Part shown: positions 25,641-37,640 of the stretch, in pieces
Numbering within the stretch: the first letter of the stretch is position 1
How the letters are laid out: every line of letters begins with the position of its first letter
Assembly (NCBI GenBank): GCA_037176725.1
Contig: JAZBRS010000044.1
Span: 3,658,001-3,722,000 of the forward strand
Reading direction: 5' to 3'
Length of the DNA stretch: 64,000 bases
Source: Posidonia oceanica
Taxonomy: Eukaryota > Streptophyta > Magnoliopsida > Alismatales > Posidoniaceae
Notes under the pieces: model-generated
The model's input: the letters and a program-made list of their open reading frames with translations, nothing else
Told to the model about the DNA's origin: nothing
Database searches by the model: none
Made by a program: the position numbers and the translations under genes

Positions 25641-28600
25641 TGTAGTAATCTTGAAATATCGAATCGTCCATGCACGACACCAAAGCTCGCGTGCACCGAT
25701 CGACATTAGGTTCACTATATGCAGCTGAATCCGAGGAAGGAAACTCTACTCAGAAAGGCTGGTAAAAGAGGAAAAAGAAAAGATAAGACAAATCAGAGTC
25801 GCCATCATGTCTATTAAGTCGGGAGACAAGGAAAATCGGGAAAATGCATGAAAGACATGCAAAACCAGATGCAAAAGGATGTGATGCTATGCAATGCAAT
25901 GTTATGCTATGCTATGATCGTGCCTAGGATGAGGGCATAATGGTCATTGTGGGCCAAGAGAAAGGGCAAGGACTCCTGTTACGTGCGGGGAAGGTGTTAG
26001 GCACCCTCGATACGTCCGAGAATCGGTCTTTCTTAGGCTATCTCGCTCGCATATGCAGGAAGATGCATGCCTTGAATGCCTAAATGCCATGAATGCTTAA
26101 TTACGTGCTCTAATGTATGTTCTAAGTGCTAAGATGCATGCAGGGAAGTAAACGTGGAATCTATGTGCTCAGCAGCGTTGCTAGTGTTCCGAATAGGCAA
26201 GCCCTGGTTTGTGAGAACTCCTAGGCAGTAAGTATCATCGCCCTAATGCAAATGCAGGCGATAAAACAAAACAGCAGTGAAAACCATGTAATGCAAAGTG
26301 ACATGCAAGGGAAAGCGAAAGTAGGGGCGGAAAACTATGCAATGCAAGCGACATGCAAAAGAAAACGAAAGCAGGGGCGGAAAACTATGCAATGCAAGCA
26401 ACATGCAAAAGAAGCAAAGTAGGGGCGACAAAGCCTAATCTACATGCACGAGAAAACAGATTGCGAAAACGATGCATGCATGCAAATGATAAGGCATTGG
26501 GTGCTATGTAGTTATTCAGATGGGCTTATCTTGAAGATCTGAGGCCTGATCTGAAGTAACTTTGGTTAGAATAAAAGATCATCCAACCAGGAAGACCTGG
26601 ATAGTTAGATCGTGAAGATCCAACGGTCCGATCAAAAGTTATTCAGGAATCAAGTCAGATGACTCAAGGGCTAGAAAAAGTGGACTAAGTAGGGGTCTAA
26701 GTGCAAAAAGTCCCTAAGTGTGTGCAATGCAGGGTGTCCTATGTGCCATGAAGCTAAGGATGCTCAAAAGTATGCAAGGGTGCAATATGCAATGATATGG
26801 GAGTGCAATGCATGCAAGAATGCAAATACAAGGACCTATGTGCAGTTAAAATAAATGCAGGGGCGTATGTGCAAAAACATGGCAAAATGCAATGCAACAG
26901 GATAAATGCATGCAAAGAAGGTAATGCAGCAATGCAACATGCAAGGGATGGCAGAATGCAACATTAATTAAAAGATGCATGCAATAATGCAAGAAATGGA
27001 CCTACATGTAGTTTTGAAAACATGCTGGACCTAAGTGCAATGCAAAAGAAACAGGTAAGCAGACAACAATAAGTTTTAGGACTAACATGCAATTAGACCT
27101 AACTATTGAATTTAAAATGCAAAGCAGGATGCAAGCATGAAGAAACTAGGCATAAGGACCTACATGCAATTTTGAAAACAAGCAAGGTTTAAAATGCAAA
27201 GCTAAACAGGCATGCAAACAGGCAACAGTTTGAAAACATGGATTGAAATGCAATTTGTAAAACTGTTGGGCATTTAAAGCAATGCAATATGATCAAAAAT
27301 TGCAAATTAAATGATGCATGCATGCAAAATGGACTTAAATGCAATAAACACAAGTCACAGGATTTTATTGCAATGTAATAAAGTTTAAAATTGCATTTAA
27401 ATGGCAGTTGGAAGCAAACTGGACCTAAATGCAATAATGCAAACTTGTTGGGCTTTATTACAATGTAATAAGGTTTGAAATTGCATTTTAAATCACAGTT
27501 AAAAGTAAACAGGACTTAAATGCAATAATTGGAACTTACAGGACTTTATTGCAATGTAATGAAGTTTAAAATTCACATTTAAATCACAGTTGAAATTGAA
27601 CTGGACCTAAATGCAAAAATTAAAACCCAAAGGGCTTTATTAGAATGCCATAAGGTTAAAAATCACATTTAAATCACATATGACATGTGACTGGACCTAA
27701 ATGCAATTATTAAAACATGCAGTAGTTTAATGCAATGCAATATAGTTATATATGCAGATTAAATGCTTTTCAATTGAAAAAAGACCTAAATGTAAACATA
27801 AAGAAACATGAGGGCCTAAATGCAATGCAGCAAAGAGTTTTAAATAATTTGAACTAAAACTGGACCGAAACGCAAATATAATAACATGCAGTACTTTACT
27901 TCAATGCAATATAGTTTAAATGCAGAATTAAATAATTTATAAACCAGAACTGGATTGCAAAGTAAATAAGATAAACTTAAGGGCTTTATTGCAATGCATG
28001 TAACAAAATTAAATCAAAACATTTAAACTTAAGTGCTACAGTGCCCCCCGAGCTCCAACCGACTGCGCTGGAGAAGGAAGCTGCTGCGGCAGCGGTCTGG
28101 CGGGTGGGCGGCGGTGCTGGGGCGTCCGGGAGCTGAAGACGGTGCGTCTGAGTGCTCCGGTGGGTTCAGCGGCGCGTGGCGGTGGTCGGAGTGTGCTGTC
28201 GACGTTGGCGGCTTGCTGCAGAGGAGGTCGAAGACTGTGCGGGTGCTGGAGGCTGCTGTGACGCTCGGAAGACACGAGGCTGAGTTGCTGGAGGTGCAGT
28301 GGTGCTCGGGGAGCGATCCAGAAGCTCGGAGAGGTCTGGAGCACAGCGGTGCACGGCGAAGCTGCGGAGCCTCGCCGGAGAAGAAAAACTGTAGCGGCAG
28401 AGCTCGAATCGGGCACCTAAGCTCTAAACCTACTTCTAACTAGCTAGGAAGCTGAAGAAGCATGCAAGGAAACTAGGGAGGAGGTTCGTTACCTGCGCGG
28501 AAGGTTGCCAACCTCGGTTGGGTGTGGCTGTGCAGGCAGAGGTCGGGGCGGTGCTGCGGCGAGCGGAAGGCCTGCGGTGCAATCGGAGGGAGTTGCTGGT

Positions 28601-29840
28601 GGCCTGGGGAAGATCTGAGGCCAATTAGAAGGTCGTTCGATGCTCAGAATCCGCAGAACGGATTTTGAGTGCCCGGTGAGAATTCTAGTGAAACTGGTGC
28701 TGCTGTGGCTCTCTCAGGCGTCTCTCATGCTCGTTGTGATCGTGGGAGGCTGGGGGAGATGATGGTGAAGTGCTGGAGTGCATGAGTGGCTGGGGAATGG
28801 GAATTGCAGTGGAGTTGGGTTATGCGGGCAGAGGGGAAGAAGTTGGGTTTCTGGACTCAGATGCTGCTGCTGCTGTGCTAGGTCCATGCGAGTGAGTGAG
28901 GTGCTGTGAAGTGAGGCTGGGGAGGGGGTGTTAGCACTGAGATGGCTGGGCAAGTGGAGGAGGAGTTAGGCAGGGTGTCAGGTGGAAGTCGGAGGCGGTG
29001 GTGAGAGGCTGTGGGAGTGCGAATTGCGGGTAGGATGTGAGTGGGAAGTAAGTGAGAGTAAGTGGTGGTGGGGGTGCGAAGAAGAAGAAGGGAAAAGAAG
29101 GGAGAAGAAGGAAGAAGAAGGCAGTAGAAGGCAGTGGAAGGAGAGGAAGGCGGGAGAAGAAGAAAGGAGGAAGAAAAGAAAAAAAGAAAAAAGAGGTGAA
29201 TGGGCCGGGTCCGAGAGAAAAAGAAATAAAAAAGTAAAGAAAAAAGAAGGAGGGAGTTACTGGGTCGGGCCCGAGAGAGAAAAAATAAAAAAGAAAAGGA
29301 AAGAAAGGAAGAAAGGAGGAAGGGAAGGGAGAAAGAAAGAAAAGAAGGAAAAGAAAAGAAAAAAAGAGGTGATGGGCCGACTGTGGGCTGGGCTTAGAAA
29401 ATGAGTGGAAAAGGAGAAAAAAGAAGGAGAGAAAGAGAGTGGGTTGGGCTTAGGAAAAAAATGGAAAAAAAAAGGAGAAGGGAAAAAAGGAAGAAAAAAG
29501 AGAAGGGAAAGAAAGAAGAAAAAAAAGAAGGAGAAGGGCTTGGACTTGTGCATGATTTGCTAACCTAGGGTTTGACCTAGGGTTTAGGTGAGTGCAAACC
29601 TAAGGTTTGAACTTGGGTTTAAGTGTGCAAACCTAGAGTTTTTCTAGGGTTTAGTGAGTGCTAACCTAGGGTTTGACCTAGGGTTTAAGTGTGCTAACCT
29701 AGGGTTTAAGTGAGTGCAAACCTAGAGTTTTTCTAGGGTTTAGATGTGGTTTTGGGTTTGAAAATGGGTGCTGTTTTGGATTTGATTTGAGGGTTTCAGA
29801 GAGAACCACCAATTGAGCATGTCAGAATGGGGTGTCTACC
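25641..29840 (-). mobile_element. Solo LTR, 4.2 kb, inserted backwards into a relative
   Basis: Read on the minus strand it starts GGTAGACACCCC at 29840 and ends AGATTACTACA at 25641. It is bracketed by CCATC at 25636-25640 and 29841-29845, a perfect 5-bp target duplication. Its body matches block 2 in opposite orientation, so 22768-25640 and roughly 26500-29840 form a huge imperfect inverted repeat. No internal retroelement region is present, so it is a solo LTR left by LTR-LTR recombination. Purine-rich open frames at 28980-29400 are low-complexity LTR sequence. Confidence 0.88.
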
Positions 29841-31155
29841 CCATCCAGGTCTTCCTAGTTGAATGATCTTTCATTCTAACCAAAGTTATTTCAGATCAGG
29901 CCTCAGAGCTTCAAGATAAGTCCATCTGAATCATTGCATATCACTTACTGCTTGTCACTTGCACTGCATGCCTTGCTTTCGCACCCTGTTTTCTCGTGCA
30001 TGTAGATTAGGATTTTCTGTCCTTTGTTTTCTTTTCCCTTTGCTTGTTTCACACTTGCATTGCGTGGTTTTACGTGGCTTTCTGCTGCTGTTTTCTTTCC
30101 CCTTTGCTTGTTTCACACTTGCATTGCGTGGTTTTACGTGACTTTCCGTTTCTGTTTTCTTTCCCATTTGCTTGCTTTACACTTGCATCATGTGGTTTTC
30201 ACTTGGTTTTCCGCCTTGTTTTCTATCCCCTTTGCTTGTTGTGTACTTGCATTGTGTGGCTTTAATCGATGTTTTGTTTCTTACTTACATCGCCTGTTTT
30301 CTGCCCTCGCTTTGTTTCCCATTTGCTTGTTGCACACTTGCATTGCGTGGTTTTTGCTCAATGTTTTGTTTTATCGCCTGCATTTGCATTAGGGCAGTGA
30401 TGTTTACTGTCTGGAGTTCTTACGAATCAGGGCTCGCCCCGTTCGGAACACTAACAGTGCAGCTGAGCACATACGCTGCATGTTTATTTTTTAGCATGCA
30501 TCACAGCATTTAGAGTATACATTTGAACATGTAGTTGAAGCATACATGGCGTTTAGGCATTTAAGGCATGTTTAGAGCATTCATAGCATGGCATAGCATT
30601 CCTCGCCCCTCGGGCACATAGTTAAGGCAAGCATCATCGATATCCTACACATGTAAGCGAGTTTAGCCTAGAAAGACCGATTCTGGGCGTGTCGGGGGTG
30701 CCTAACACCTTCCCCGCGCGTAACAGGAGTCCTTACCCTTTCTATGTCCCGCAGTGACCATTTTGCCCTCGTCCTTGGCACGAGTCATTCATTTTGCATA
30801 GCATTGCATTTATTTGCATGTTTTCATGCATTTCGCCAATTTTCCTCGTCTCCTGACTTAATAGACTAGGTGGCGACTCCGTTTTTGCTTTATCTTTTGT
30901 TTTGACACCTCTCTCCTCTTGGGCCCCTCGCCGGTCCTGGATCTGTCGAGACGGGATCTGTTGACACTCCATTTTGACTGCTTGGAAGATGGTAGATACT
31001 CCTGCAAGCTTATACGGACTCTAGGATGGCTCTGTCTCTTTCAAACCCACTTAAAACCTTCCAAAACCCTCACTCAAGCCCACTTAAACCTTAGCCCTTT
31101 TTTAACCAAACTTTAAACCAAGCCCAAGTCCATTTAAAGCCTTTGGCCTCCTGGA

Positions 31156-33410
31156 CGTGTTGGACGTAGCCACGGGCAGCGTCCAACGTTGGACGCAACC
31201 TGTGCCAGCGTCCAACATGTCGAGAGTTGCAATGGCCACCTTCGCCTCTGGCTCACCGCGTCCGTCCACTCCACCGCCTGTACAGCACTTACTAGCCATC
31301 CCCTCGCCTCACTACAGCCACCTACTAGCTGCCAAGCCGAGTTACTTCCCTGCCACCGCGTCATTTCCTCTCCGACGGACATTCAGCTCTCACCACCCTC
31401 ACTGCCACCGCCGCCTGCCACCACGACTTCGGCGACCTCCAGACGCTTCCCACTTACTCGCCTAACACTCCCGTGTGGCCTCCCACTCACAGTGACCTCT
31501 TCCCAAGCTCTGCCACCTCTGCCACGGCCTGCCATTGCTTGAGAAACCCAACACATGAACCCAACAAAACACCCCACTTCACCGCCTTCTAGAGGAGACC
31601 ACACCCTTTTGCATGAGAATTCAGTGCTTGAGCAACCTCGAGAGGACTTCCACGATCACTCCTGAGCCCTTAGCCAAGCCTCCCGTGCTACCCTTGCGCT
31701 CTGCAAGCTCGCCGGAGTTGCCACTGTCGCCACCTTTCGCGTCACCGGTCGAGCGCGAACAAGCTCCTGTAAGCCGCAAACAGGTAGGCTCTCGACTCCC
31801 CTAGGTAGCTCATGCATGTGGTAATATGCCTAGGTAGTTTTCACGCACTCTAGCACAGCACACACCCCTCCCCGCCTTGGTTTTCCGGCCGCGAGGAGGA
31901 GGAGGTGGGTGGAGCAATCCACCCACCTATTTCTGGCGCCGAGCATATGGACATGCTCGTTGTCACCCACTCTTGCTTCCTAGCAAGTCACTTCGAGATT
32001 TTTGGCCACTTTAGCCACTGATCTTGACTGAGGAACTTCCCAACTTGTTGGACATGCCCTGAGGCAGCGTCCAACACCACTGCTGGTCTTTTATTTCATT
32101 TTTGCTTTATTTTACTTTTATGATTATATACTTTAGTTGCAACTCTGTGAGATTATTCTACATGCTTTCTATTATGCTTACAGATGTTATTACATGCTTT
32201 ATGTCAAGTTTTGATCCTTCCTTGGATCAATATTCCAAGCTTCATTTCAGTATGCTATCTGCCTGTGTTAGACGTGGGAAGACACTACGTCCAACGTTGG
32301 ACGCTAGTGTCTCCAGCGTCCTATTTATCTGCATGCTTATACTTGCTGCGATGCTTGAGTCTTGCTTCCTTTTGAGTTTTCAACTTGCTCTATGCTTGCT
32401 TAATGGTGTTTGGGTCCTGTGGCTACTGTTCTCCAGGTATGCAAGTCCCTCTTAAGGTTGAATGTGGTTTACATATGTTTTATTTCCATATTTCGTCATG
32501 CATGTTTCTCTTAGTGTTCTACGTGGAATGCTTACTTGATCTGCGATGCGTAACTTTGTTTAGGCTGCTATCTGTAGCTTGCATCTATGTTTGAGTGGTT
32601 TTTAAAGTTCAGTTTCTCCTTGCAGCATGATTTGCCTCTTTTATGTGTTGGACGCAGGTACACTCTACATCCTATGTTGGACGTAGATGTGCTCTGCGTC
32701 CTATGTTTCAGCTCAGCTGCTATTGTTTAAATGCTTGTATGATGCTCTGATCTCTTGTGTTTGCTTGATCTATGCTTGCATGTGTGTGCTTAGCCCTCTT
32801 AGCTTCTGTCCCTAAGTTTGCTTGGCTTTTTATCAAAGTTTTATGAAGATTCTTTCATATCTGTGCCTTCCCTTGTGTTGAACGCAGGTATTCCATGCGT
32901 CCTACATTGGACACAGGTGTAGCTTGCGTCTTACACACTGGCTGTGCTTTTTTCCTTGCATGCTTTGCAGATGTCCTCCTTTTTGGATTTTTACTTAATC
33001 CCTGTATGCATGCTTAGCCTATACCTGTTTACAGCCACTGATATGCAAGCCTCTATGTTTTTTTATCAGTTTGTACGCCATTTTGCTACGCATTTGTCTG
33101 CAGTTTGTTGGACGCAGAGTTCTTCAGCGTCCAGTGTTGGACGCTGTGTACTCTAGCGTCCAACACCCTGCAATGTTTAAATCATGTTCTATGCTTGCAT
33201 CTTGATCTGAAATCATTTCTGATTTGTTGCCTTGATTGCTCTACATGACATACATATATTCTACTGCATCATTGCATTGGTATTGCATCCATACATCTTA
33301 GAATGCATGATTTGCAATTGCATGTTTTCTGCTGTTTGCCATTTGTCTGTGTTGGACACCCTCTGGTCCTGCGTCCAACATTGGACACAGGTATTAGCTG
33401 CGTCCAACAC
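31156..33410 (+). repeat. Dispersed palindromic GTTGGACGC/GCGTCCAAC stem-loop units
   Basis: Units lie near 31156-31220, 32048-32075, 32263-32330, 32646-32705, 32875-32935, 33106-33170 and 33347-33410. Most are double: two stem-loops of about 9-bp stem and 8-12-base loop joined back to back, so the centre reads GTCCAACGTTGGAC or a near version. Some arms have drifted by one or two bases while still pairing in part. Confidence 0.8.
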
Positions 33411-34081
33411 TTACAATTGGTTGAACTCAATTTTTAAGCACCGATTTGATTTCACTTGCCGCTTTCCGCGTTTTATCGCTTCCGACACATGCCTTGACTC
33501 CTGTGCATGCTGCTAGACCCCTATTTTGGTTTTGCGCCTTACATCGCCTGTTTTCCCTTGGCTTTTCCGCCCGTGTTTGCTTTCTCCTTTGCATGTCAAC
33601 TTGCATTGCGTGGTTTTATTGGCGTTTTATTTTATCGCCTGCATTTGCATTAGGGCAGTGATGCTTACTGCCTGGAGTTCTCACGAACCAGGGTTCGCCC
33701 AGTTCGGAACACAGGCAGCGCTGCTGAGCACATAGGCTGCACGTTTAATTTCCCATGCATGGCATTCAGGCATTTAGGCATCTAAGCATTGAGGCATGGC
33801 ATAGCACTTATCGCCCCTTGGGCGTACAGTTAAAGGCAATCATTGCCGAAATTCTTGCAAATGTGAGCGATAAGCCTTGAAAGACCGATTCCTCGGGCGT
33901 GTCGGGGGTGCCTAACACCTTCTCCGCATGTAACAGGAGTCCTTCTCCTTTCTCTAGCCCGCAGTGACCATTTTGCCCTCGTCCTTGGCACAAGTCATAC
34001 ATTTTGCATAGAATTGCATTCATTTGCATATTGCTTTCTATGCTTTCCCTGGTTTTCCTCGTCTTCTCGATAATAGACTAG

Positions 34082-34449
34082 GTGGCGACTCCCTTTTGTC
34101 TTATCTTTATTTTATTCGCGTCTTCCCGGTGTTTTCGAGTCGAGTTTCTCCTTGGATTCACTGCTGACCGCGGCTTCCCTCCCTCTCTCACGGCACGATT
34201 GCATCGCAAGCTATGGCAGTGTTGCGAGAGCCACCGTGGGCCGAGCGGCAGACGGTCATAGGAAAGTGGCGACTCTCTTTTGTCTTATCTTTATTTTATT
34301 TGCATCTTCTCGGTGTTTTCGAGTCGAGTTTCTCCTTGGATTCACTGCTAACCGCGGCTTCCTCCCTCTCTCACGGCATGATCGCATCGCGAGCTATGGC
34401 AGCGTTGCGAGAGCCGCCGTGGGCTGAGCGGCGGACGGTCACAGGATCG
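34082..34449 (+). repeat. Tandem duplication at the LTR end, unit 184 bp
   Basis: 34082-34265 and 34266-34449 are about 95% alike by eye. Each begins GTGGCGACTC and ends with GGTCATAGG or GGTCACAGG. Confidence 0.9.
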
Positions 34450-34461
34450 CTATACACTCAT

Positions 34462-37385
34462 ACAACAAACACACCACAAAACAAGAGAGTAATGCATTGA
34501 CTATAATTACTAATTAGACCTCTTTCTACGTTCTTGATAAAATGATACTTGGGCTCCTTACAATACTTAAGCTAAAAACTTACTCTTTGGTTGCTTCTTT
34601 TTTGCCTTTTTCTCATAGCAGAGAATATTCTTCTTTACAAAGCAAATGTTGATGATCGTGAGGTTAGTACTAATCAATATTTTATCGTTCTTTTCGCATA
34701 TGTAATGTCCTTTTGATTTAGTACAAGTTGTGTTTTTGTCAACATATCTACAAGTCTTGCATTAATTTACTTCTCAATCTGTATTTATTTTATATGATCC
34801 AAGTCTTCAAGATATATTTTCAGAGTAAAAAGTATTGCTTCTTTAATGATCACTGCAAATCAGAATAATGACATAGACATAGAGATTTTACTTTGTTTCC
34901 ACAATCCATATACATGGACCAACATACAGCATGAACTAAAATACACTGACATGGCACCGACATGGGTATTTCTCAAAATACAGTTGAATTTCACATTGGG
35001 AGCTTGGCTTTCCGATTGCCCCTTCTTCAGACTCCTAGTTGTATTTTTCATATTGAAAAACCATGGTCCACAAGAGAACAAGATCCATTTTGCATAATAT
35101 CTAAGGATTCCTTTCGTGGATACATGTACAGACATCTGATAGTGTGGTTGTGACTCATCACCTATAGCTGTTACAACTGCTAACGGAATTATAGTTTTAT
35201 TAGAGAGAACCATCTTCCTTTTTCTCTAACAAGGCTATAATCCTTGCTTTTGTCCTTTCCATATAAACAATTAGATTGTTTATCATGAAAACACAAGGGA
35301 TGCCAATAAGTTCAGTGGATGTGGTCATTTATCCCTTAAACCGATTGCATTTTATTTATCGCTTTCACATATCCTGTGTAGTGAATGGGGTGCTCCAGTC
35401 AAGATTTTCCTGTCTTTATTCTAGGGACGTTATCTAATAATATTTGGCTACTTGTGAATTTTTTCTTTTCTTTTCTTTTTTGTTATCTCATTTGGAACCT
35501 ACAACCATGAATACGTAGTCCAAAACATGCAGCTCGGTTTATTTCAGTCATGTGTTTTCATGAAAGCTTATGTTGTCCTGTACTTATCTTGTGGTCTTGC
35601 TGAGCTTGTCTAATGAGAAAATGTAGTTTAATCTTGTCATCTTAATATCTTTTTTTACTGCTAAAAAGTAATGTAAAAAATCACAAACAACTCCCACTTT
35701 TCTCTAAGAGAAGAACATCTATAAGAGAGATGAACAAGAATAACAACTTGGTGCTTCTCCTGAAAGTACATAGTGTATAGGTGTTCACCAGAAAAAAAAT
35801 GGTTTACTTAGTAAAATATGGTTTCATGTTTAGAACTAGAACTATCTGGTATGCTTTGGGGGTACCGAAAGTGTGGAGAAGGAAGCAACCGAGAGGAATC
35901 CAGTAGAGAAAGTTGCAGCAGCGGTGCTCCTCATTTGTTTTACTTTAGTTGTGCTAACACAATGAGGAGCACTGGATTTAATCATGTCGACCATATTAAT
36001 TCACCTACAACTGTCTTGGTTGTTTAACAACCACAACTCCATGTTTTCCTAGATTTTTTTGAATTTGTTCATGCTGAACTTTTTAGCAAAAAAAGTACTT
36101 GTATAAGTTGTTTATGATTAATGTTGCTTGATTATCTAGTATGAAGATATCTGAGGAGAAATTTGTGGCATATTTCTGGTGGTGTTGGAATACTTTGCAG
36201 GAACCTAGATTTTTTTTGGTGCTTACAGGTTTATTTCTGGAAGTTTATGATTTTAAGGGAAAAACCTTTCTTCAATATAAAAAAAGAGGTTGTAAATGAT
36301 CGAATCATGTGATCCTTGCTAAATAAGAACTGCTTGATCGAATAATGATTGAACTGTTTACAGGTTTATTTCTTGAAGTTTATGATTTTAGGGGAAAAGC
36401 TTTTCTTCAATATATAAAAAAGGTTGTAATGATCAAATAATGTGACCCTTGCTAAATAAGAACTGCTTTCCTATTATTAGTTCTTGACCTTATCAATTGG
36501 ATGGCACTTCTTCCTTCTTTGTTGTCTACTGTTTTATAGAGGATGATATGAAAAATTTTCAATCATGTTAAATAAGTTTCTATATATTTTCTTATTGCAA
36601 CCCTCGTACTGCATTTTTTTACTGTATGCTTTTCAGGAGAAAACCAATGAGGACATGCCTATGCCCCATTTATTTGGTTTCCTTACTTTGCTTGCCTTCA
36701 AGATTTTCTCTGCAGAGCAAGTATGTCCATTCTTATAGATTGTTCAATTCTCTGGAATTCATATCAACTTTTACAGGTAGTTATAGGCTTATAGCATTTA
36801 TACTTTTGTAGAATCCATGATAGTTTTGGCAACTTAATTGATGTGCTTCTTATGTATTTCTATTGTATAGCTGCAGTTGAGGTATTTTACTTATAACAAG
36901 ATATTCAATTGCCAATATAAAAGTGTTATGTTTTTTATGAGTATTGGTAATAACTTTACAGATTGGTCAAATGGGAAAAGGAAGAACTTTTAAAGGGATC
37001 TTTTCTCCTATCTGCACTCAGCCCTTATCATGCTTTGTGCTTGTTTTGATCAAGTTAATTGTAATATACCATTCTCAAACATGCATACAGTCACAGTTAT
37101 GATTTGTAGAACATAACTGTAATGTCCAGCCATTACGTAGAGGAAGCGTCGAGGAACGGAGGCGCTGGTGAAAGCTGAGGCATGTTGAAAGAAGCAATGC
37201 CTGATATTCTCAATTCAAAGATATATTGAAGGAAGCAATGCCTGATATTCTCAATGACTGCTTTGAGAATTATGCTTTGTCCATGGACTGGAAGCCTCTA
37301 TCGCCTCGAACATCAAATATTGTAAGTATAACTAGCTACTTTGCTTTTTCATGTTATACTCTACTTTGTCCTATTGATGCATGCT
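34462..37385. other. AT-rich low-copy DNA with spliced exon fragments
   Basis: Three plus-strand pieces have both splice signals: 34622-34662, 36637-36720 and a piece ending at 37321. The second encodes exactly 28 codons (EKTNEDMPMPHLFGFLTLLA...). The third ends PDILNDCFENYALSMDWKPL and SPRTSNI, then GTAAGT. A 28-bp direct repeat (37187-37214 and 37229-37256) precedes the third piece. At 35873-35963 a frame ends in a membrane-like AAAVLLICFTLVVLT. I do not recognise the genes. They may belong to the same captured or interrupted region as 16470-20052. Confidence 0.45.
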
Positions 37386-37640
37386 ATCAAAGATATCTTT
37401 CTCCGGGCTGGTACCCCTAACTACTCGTTTGGAAAACACGTCAGTTTTGTCCGCATTCTCTGTTTTTCTGATGCCAGGGGCGCTTCGGCTATCCCCTAGT
37501 ATCATCCCTGGTACCAGGGGCATCTTTTTTGCTGTCCTGTGGTATCACCCCCTTTTTTTTCCTTTCTTTCCTTTTGGTCGGTAAGTCTGTGTACTTACCA
37601 GTTGTTCTTTGCACGACTCCGCTCCGTGCGGACGGAGTCC

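Larger units (their letters stand above)
22768..30958 (+). mobile_element. Tat/Ogre-like gypsy LTR, block 2 (split by a solo LTR)
   Basis: The left part is 22768-25640 (start TATAGACACCCC, the G of TG mutated) and the right part 29846-30958. The parts rejoin across the inserted solo LTR to give a continuous match to that solo LTR read in reverse. The left part contains long pyrimidine tracts (22990-23240) and an imperfect tandem repeat (24420-25400) built on TTGCATTTAGGTCC-like words. The right part carries the shared GGGGGTGCCTAACACC block near 30692. The terminal bases differ from the family end, so this block is probably truncated. Confidence 0.75.
30959..34456 (+). mobile_element. Tat/Ogre-like gypsy LTR, block 3
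   Basis: It starts TGTTGACACTCCATTTTGAC and ends GCTATACA, 3,498 bp. It carries the shared GGGGGTGCCTAACACC block at about 33904 and the AGGTGGCGACTCC word near 34080. CTCAT follows at 34457-34461 and matches the pentamer before block 1. The middle contains at least six copies of a GTTGGACGC/GCGTCCAAC stem-loop motif. The last 370 bp is a tandem duplication. Confidence 0.78.
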
